Of a stretch of DNA of 64,000 nt, positions 61,010 through 64,000 are shown in pieces. The stretch is from Mesorhizobium sp. Root102. GTDB lineage: Bacteria > Pseudomonadota > Alphaproteobacteria > Rhizobiales > Rhizobiaceae. The notes beneath the pieces are model-generated. The model worked only from the letters and a program-made list of their open reading frames with translations. It did not search any database and had not been told where the DNA came from. Numbering within the stretch: position 1 is the first letter of the stretch; each line of letters begins with the position of its first letter. A program made the translations under genes and the position numbers. The stretch spans positions 255,263 through 319,262 of the forward strand of contig NZ_LMCP01000045.1 in assembly GCF_001425625.1 (NCBI RefSeq), given 5' to 3'.

Positions 61010-62653
61010 ATGAACAGGAACTATCTCATCCTTTTTCTGTTCAGCCTGCTGATGACGCTCAGTGGGCTGATGAGCCTTCCACCGATCGACCGCGACGAGT
61101 CGCGTTTTGTCCAGGCGACCAAGCAGATGGTCGAAACCTCCGACTATGTCGACATCCGTTTTCAGGATGCCTCGCGCTACAAGAAGCCGATCGGCATCTA
61201 CTGGCTGCAATCGGCGGCCGTGGCGCTAAGCGGCGAGGGGGCGGCGGCGCCGATCTGGGTCTACCGCCTCGTCTCCATGCTTGGCATTGCCCTGGCCGTC
61301 GTCGGCATCGCCTGGACGGGCACGAAGCTCTTCGGGGCCAATGCAGGTCTCGCCGCCGGCCTTATGATGGCGGCGATCTTCGCGACCGCCTTCGAGGGCC
61401 GTGACGCCAAGACAGACGCCATGCTGCTGGCCTGCTGCGTGGCGGCGCAGGGCGCGCTCGCCCAGATCTATCTGGCAGCGCGCCGGAACGAACCGGTAGC
61501 CAGCCATCTGCCATGGATATTCTGGGCGGCTCAAGGCCTGGGGATCCTTATCAAGGGGCCTGTCGCTCCGCTGTTGTCGGTGCTCACGGTCGCCACGCTG
61601 TTTGCGTTCGAACGCGACTGGCGCTGGCTTTTGAAGCTGAAGCTCATGCGCGGCGTCGCCCTGGTGCTTCTTATCGTGCTGCCATGGGTAGCCCTCATCA
61701 CCTGGAAGAGCGGCGGCGCCTTTCTGCAGGATGCCGTCGGCAAGGACATGGTGGCCAAGGTCGCGTCGGGAGAGGAATCGCACGGCCTGCCGCCTGGTTT
61801 CTACATGCTGACCTATTCGCTGTTCATGTGGCCCTTCGGCCTGATCGCTGTCGGCGCCGGGCTCCAGGCCCTCAACCGGTTGCACGACGATCCGCGGCTG
61901 CGTTTCTGCCTCGCCTGGTACATTCCGTTCTGGCTGGTGTTCGAACTGATCCCGACCAAGCTGCCGCATTATGTCCTGCCGGCCTATCCCGGCATGGCGC
62001 TGCTGATCGGCTGGCTGCTGACATTGCCGCCGCAGGAGGCGAATGCGCCGCTCAGGCGCTGGCAGGATTGGTTGTGGTGGTCGACCGCATTCGGTCTGGC
62101 CGTGGTCAGCCTCGGCCTGGCGTCGGTCTGCGTTGGAGCGCCGATCTACCTCACCGGCACCTTCTCCTGGTGGAGCGTACCGGCGGCCGCGGCGGCACTG
62201 GGGGCGGGCTACCTCGCTTTTTCCAGAGAGCTGCAAGTGCCGCTGCGCCGCATCGGCGCCATCGCGGTCTGCGCGGGCATCACCTATGGGCTGTTGTTCG
62301 GCGTCATCGCGCCGTCGCTGAAGCCGATCTGGCTGAGCCCGGCCATCGAGGCGGCGGTCCGCGCCAACAGGCCTTGCGACACCACGGTGCTCGCCTCGGC
62401 GGAATATCACGAGCCGAGCCTGGTGTTCCTGGTGGGCACCAAGACCTTGCTGACCGATGTCGATGGCGTCGCCAGACATCTGCTTGGCGATCCGGCCTGC
62501 GCGCTGGCGCTGGCACAAATCGGGGACGAGCAGAAACTGAATGGGCTGCTGGCGGCGCAAGGCAAGTCGGCGACCCGCGTTGCCGAAGTCGACGGCCTCA
62601 ACTATTCGTCGGGAGACAAACTGTCGCTCGGCCTTTATCGTGTGGCCCCATGA
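61010..62653 (+). CDS. glycosyltransferase family 39 / ArnT-like membrane protein
   Basis: The 547-residue membrane protein has about twelve helices and a GT-C N-terminus: MSLPPIDRDESRFVQATKQM near residue 22 contains the catalytic D-E pair of the ArnT/PMT superfamily in RDES, and KKPIGIYWLQ near 64 is the usual second loop motif. Such enzymes transfer a sugar from undecaprenyl or dolichyl phosphate to lipid A or another envelope target on the periplasmic side. A PAP2 phosphatase gene follows 30 bases later, supporting lipid A or lipid-carrier modification. Donor and acceptor are not readable. Confidence 0.9.
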   Translation: MNRNYLILFLFSLLMTLSGLMSLPPIDRDESRFVQATKQMVETSDYVDIRFQDASRYKKPIGIYWLQSAAVALSGEGAAAPIWVYRLVSMLGIALAVVGIAWTGTKLFGANAGLAAGLMMAAIFATAFEGRDAKTDAMLLACCVAAQGALAQIYLAARRNEPVASHLPWIFWAAQGLGILIKGPVAPLLSVLTVATLFAFERDWRWLLKLKLMRGVALVLLIVLPWVALITWKSGGAFLQDAVGKDMVAKVASGEESHGLPPGFYMLTYSLFMWPFGLIAVGAGLQALNRLHDDPRLRFCLAWYIPFWLVFELIPTKLPHYVLPAYPGMALLIGWLLTLPPQEANAPLRRWQDWLWWSTAFGLAVVSLGLASVCVGAPIYLTGTFSWWSVPAAAAALGAGYLAFSRELQVPLRRIGAIAVCAGITYGLLFGVIAPSLKPIWLSPAIEAAVRANRPCDTTVLASAEYHEPSLVFLVGTKTLLTDVDGVARHLLGDPACALALAQIGDEQKLNGLLAAQGKSATRVAEVDGLNYSSGDKLSLGLYRVAP

Positions 62654-62683
62654 CGGCTCGTCGATGACAGGGTCGAATTTCAA

Positions 62684-63514
62684 ATGCTGGTGAAATCGCG
62701 CCCTTCCGTTTCCGCTATGCTCCTTGGAGTGGGGCGCCGATCGGTCGACAATTTTCGCGATACGATGCGGATCGCAAGAAAGCGCTTTGCCGCTCGCCCC
62801 GTCAGATACCCGAACATTTTGTGGTCGGTCTGGGTGCTGGTGTGGGTTTTGCTGACGGCGGCAGCATTTGTTCGCCTCGACACCCCGGCTGGAATGCTTC
62901 GCGACCAATGGTCGCCGGGATTCGTCCATCTGGCCGATTTTTTCACGCAGTTCGGCTTGGGTGGCTGGTATCTCATTCCGTCAGTGCTTCTGCTCGTTGC
63001 CGCGAACCTGACGGACTGGCGAAGCCTTTCAAGGCGTTCGCTGATGCTCGCCTACAACTGGACCTGCCTGGCTTTTCTGGTGCTGGGCGCCGCCGGCCTG
63101 TCGGGCCTCGCCGTCAATGTGCTAAAATACGCGATTGGCCGGGCTCGTCCGATGTATTTCAATGAGTTCGGGGTGTTGTCGCTGCATCCGTTCGCTTTTG
63201 ATGCGCGCTTCGCCGGCTTCCCGTCGGGCCACGCCACGACCATGGGCGCCGTGTTCGGGGTCGCCCTGCTGTTGTTTCCAAGGCGCTGGTACATCGCCCT
63301 GGCGGTCACCGCATGCATCGCCTCGACGCGGGTCTTCGTGGGCGCGCACTATCCCAGCGACACCGTCGCCGGCTTCGGCCTCGGCTGCGCATTCGCGCTT
63401 GCCTGCGGGCTGGTCTTTGCCCGGCTCGGCTTCATCTTTCGGCCGATGCCGTCGGGATTGCCGGTCCGCAAGAGGACGTTTCGGCTGATTGGACCGACAA
63501 GGAAGACTCCCTGA
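62684..63514 (+). CDS. PAP2 family lipid phosphatase (LpxE/LpxF-like)
   Basis: The 276-residue membrane protein has six helices and the three phosphatase motifs: KYAIGRARP near residue 148 (K-x6-RP), FPSGHATTMG near 180 and TRVFVGAHYPSDTVAG near 222, where S-R of the third motif reads T-R. It should remove phosphate from a membrane lipid such as lipid A, phosphatidylglycerophosphate or undecaprenyl pyrophosphate. An alternative start at 62765 (MRIARKRFAA) would shorten the basic N-terminus. It is coupled to the GT39 gene, a common pairing for lipid A remodelling. Confidence 0.88.
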   Translation: MLVKSRPSVSAMLLGVGRRSVDNFRDTMRIARKRFAARPVRYPNILWSVWVLVWVLLTAAAFVRLDTPAGMLRDQWSPGFVHLADFFTQFGLGGWYLIPSVLLLVAANLTDWRSLSRRSLMLAYNWTCLAFLVLGAAGLSGLAVNVLKYAIGRARPMYFNEFGVLSLHPFAFDARFAGFPSGHATTMGAVFGVALLLFPRRWYIALAVTACIASTRVFVGAHYPSDTVAGFGLGCAFALACGLVFARLGFIFRPMPSGLPVRKRTFRLIGPTRKTP

Positions 63515-63534
63515 TCGCTCGGCGTTGCCGCAGC

Positions 63535-64000
63535 TTAGTTGCCGTCCAGCCCGCCATAGGATCTGACCAGGCCAGCCATGCCGGGCGACGAATGGTCCTC
63601 GCTTTCGAGCCCCTGCGCAACGCCGGCGCGGTCGGCCACGGGCCGGTTCTGGCTGACCTTCCACTTGCCGTGGATTTCGCTGATCTCGATTTCCAGCCCG
63701 ATAATGCCCTTGATCTGCGACTGGATGAAGGGCGCCGGCGCATCGGTCACCGCCCAGGGTGCCTCGCGAGCGCCTTCCTGGGATATGGTCAGATCGGCGA
63801 TCTGCTGCGCCAGCCAGTCCTGGTCATCCATCACCTTGACGGTGCCGCGAACCTGCACGATGGCATAATTCCAGGTCGGCACCACCTTGCCGGTCTCGCG
63901 TTTGGTCTCGTACCAGGACGGCGTCACATAGGCGTCGCTGCCCTGGAAGACGATCAGCACGGGCGAAGCCGGATTGTCGGCCAGCAGGCGCCATTGCGGA
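63535..64000 (-). CDS. PaiB-like FMN-binding protein, N-terminus beyond window edge
   Basis: The visible 154 residues are the C-terminal part of a PaiB-type protein: SPVLIVFQGSDAYVTPSWYE, VVPTWNYAIVQVRGTVKV, and IKGIIGLEIEISEIHGKWKV. These are the FMN-binding split-barrel strands of transcriptional repressor PaiB and its relatives. The frame continues past base 64000 (WRLLADNPA upstream), so the GTG near 63960 is internal. The true start lies outside the window. It is convergent with the PAP2 gene. Some members act as flavin-dependent enzymes rather than repressors. Confidence 0.85.
   Translation of the reverse strand, partial: PQWRLLADNPASPVLIVFQGSDAYVTPSWYETKRETGKVVPTWNYAIVQVRGTVKVMDDQDWLAQQIADLTISQEGAREAPWAVTDAPAPFIQSQIKGIIGLEIEISEIHGKWKVSQNRPVADRAGVAQGLESEDHSSPGMAGLVRSYGGLDGN

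Overview
The window is GC-rich, densely coded chromosomal DNA of an alphaproteobacterium, most probably Rhizobiales and closest in style to Mesorhizobium. Pointers are the clpP-clpX-lon-hup order, ExoQ/ExoP-type polysaccharide genes, an L13-S9 pair, a CtaA-type haem A synthase, a Frc/Rbs-like sugar ABC operon with a ROK regulator, and short composite intergenic palindromes like the RIME elements of rhizobia. Genus is inferred from gene style, not from an alignment. I see no CRISPR array, insertion sequence, phage or integrative element, and nothing I would call a wholly new defence or mobile system.

Layout. 1-520: end of an unknown gene and tRNA-Pro. 576-11078: an exopolysaccharide locus (polymerase/ligase, initiating sugar transferase, glycosyltransferase, export lipoprotein, a divergent chain-length/export protein whose kinase-like domain has lost its P-loop lysine, two acetyltransferases, a polysaccharide deacetylase). 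11095-17606: DUF2842, haem A synthase, argC with a damaged small partner, agmatinase, an acyltransferase-3 protein and a secreted phosphodiesterase. 17846-30440: aldo/keto reductase with divergent LysR regulator, rplM-rpsI, a broken hicB, a thioesterase, a tightly overlapping crotonase/VOC/ATPase/CoA-binding operon, O-acetylhomoserine sulfhydrylase, cupin, P450, FAD oxidoreductase and a secreted repeat protein. 30655-36306: the protein quality-control block clpP, clpX, lon, hup, with a convincing heat-shock-type promoter before clpP.

36344-51421 is a sugar or polyol region: aldo/keto reductase, SIS protein, creatininase-family hydrolase, a MalEFGK-type importer split around a divergent promoter, FucU-type mutarotase, ribokinase-family kinase, then tRNA-Asp, tRNA-Val and a second, RbsBCA/FrcBCA-type importer with an SDR dehydrogenase under a ROK repressor. 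51645-54048: an M24/M20 hydrolase pair facing the ROK gene. 54120-64000: envelope and housekeeping genes (M23 peptidase, peroxiredoxin, a large AsmA-like protein, tyrS, GT39 transferase, PAP2 phosphatase, start of a PaiB-like protein).

The main points for a second look are the degenerate BY-kinase domain and the inverted operator-like repeats of the EPS locus, the sugar/inositol-like cluster, the crotonase without catalytic glutamates, three frameshifted small genes, and several families of dispersed palindromic repeats. Start codons were chosen by ribosome-binding site and family length, so they often lie inside the longest open frame.
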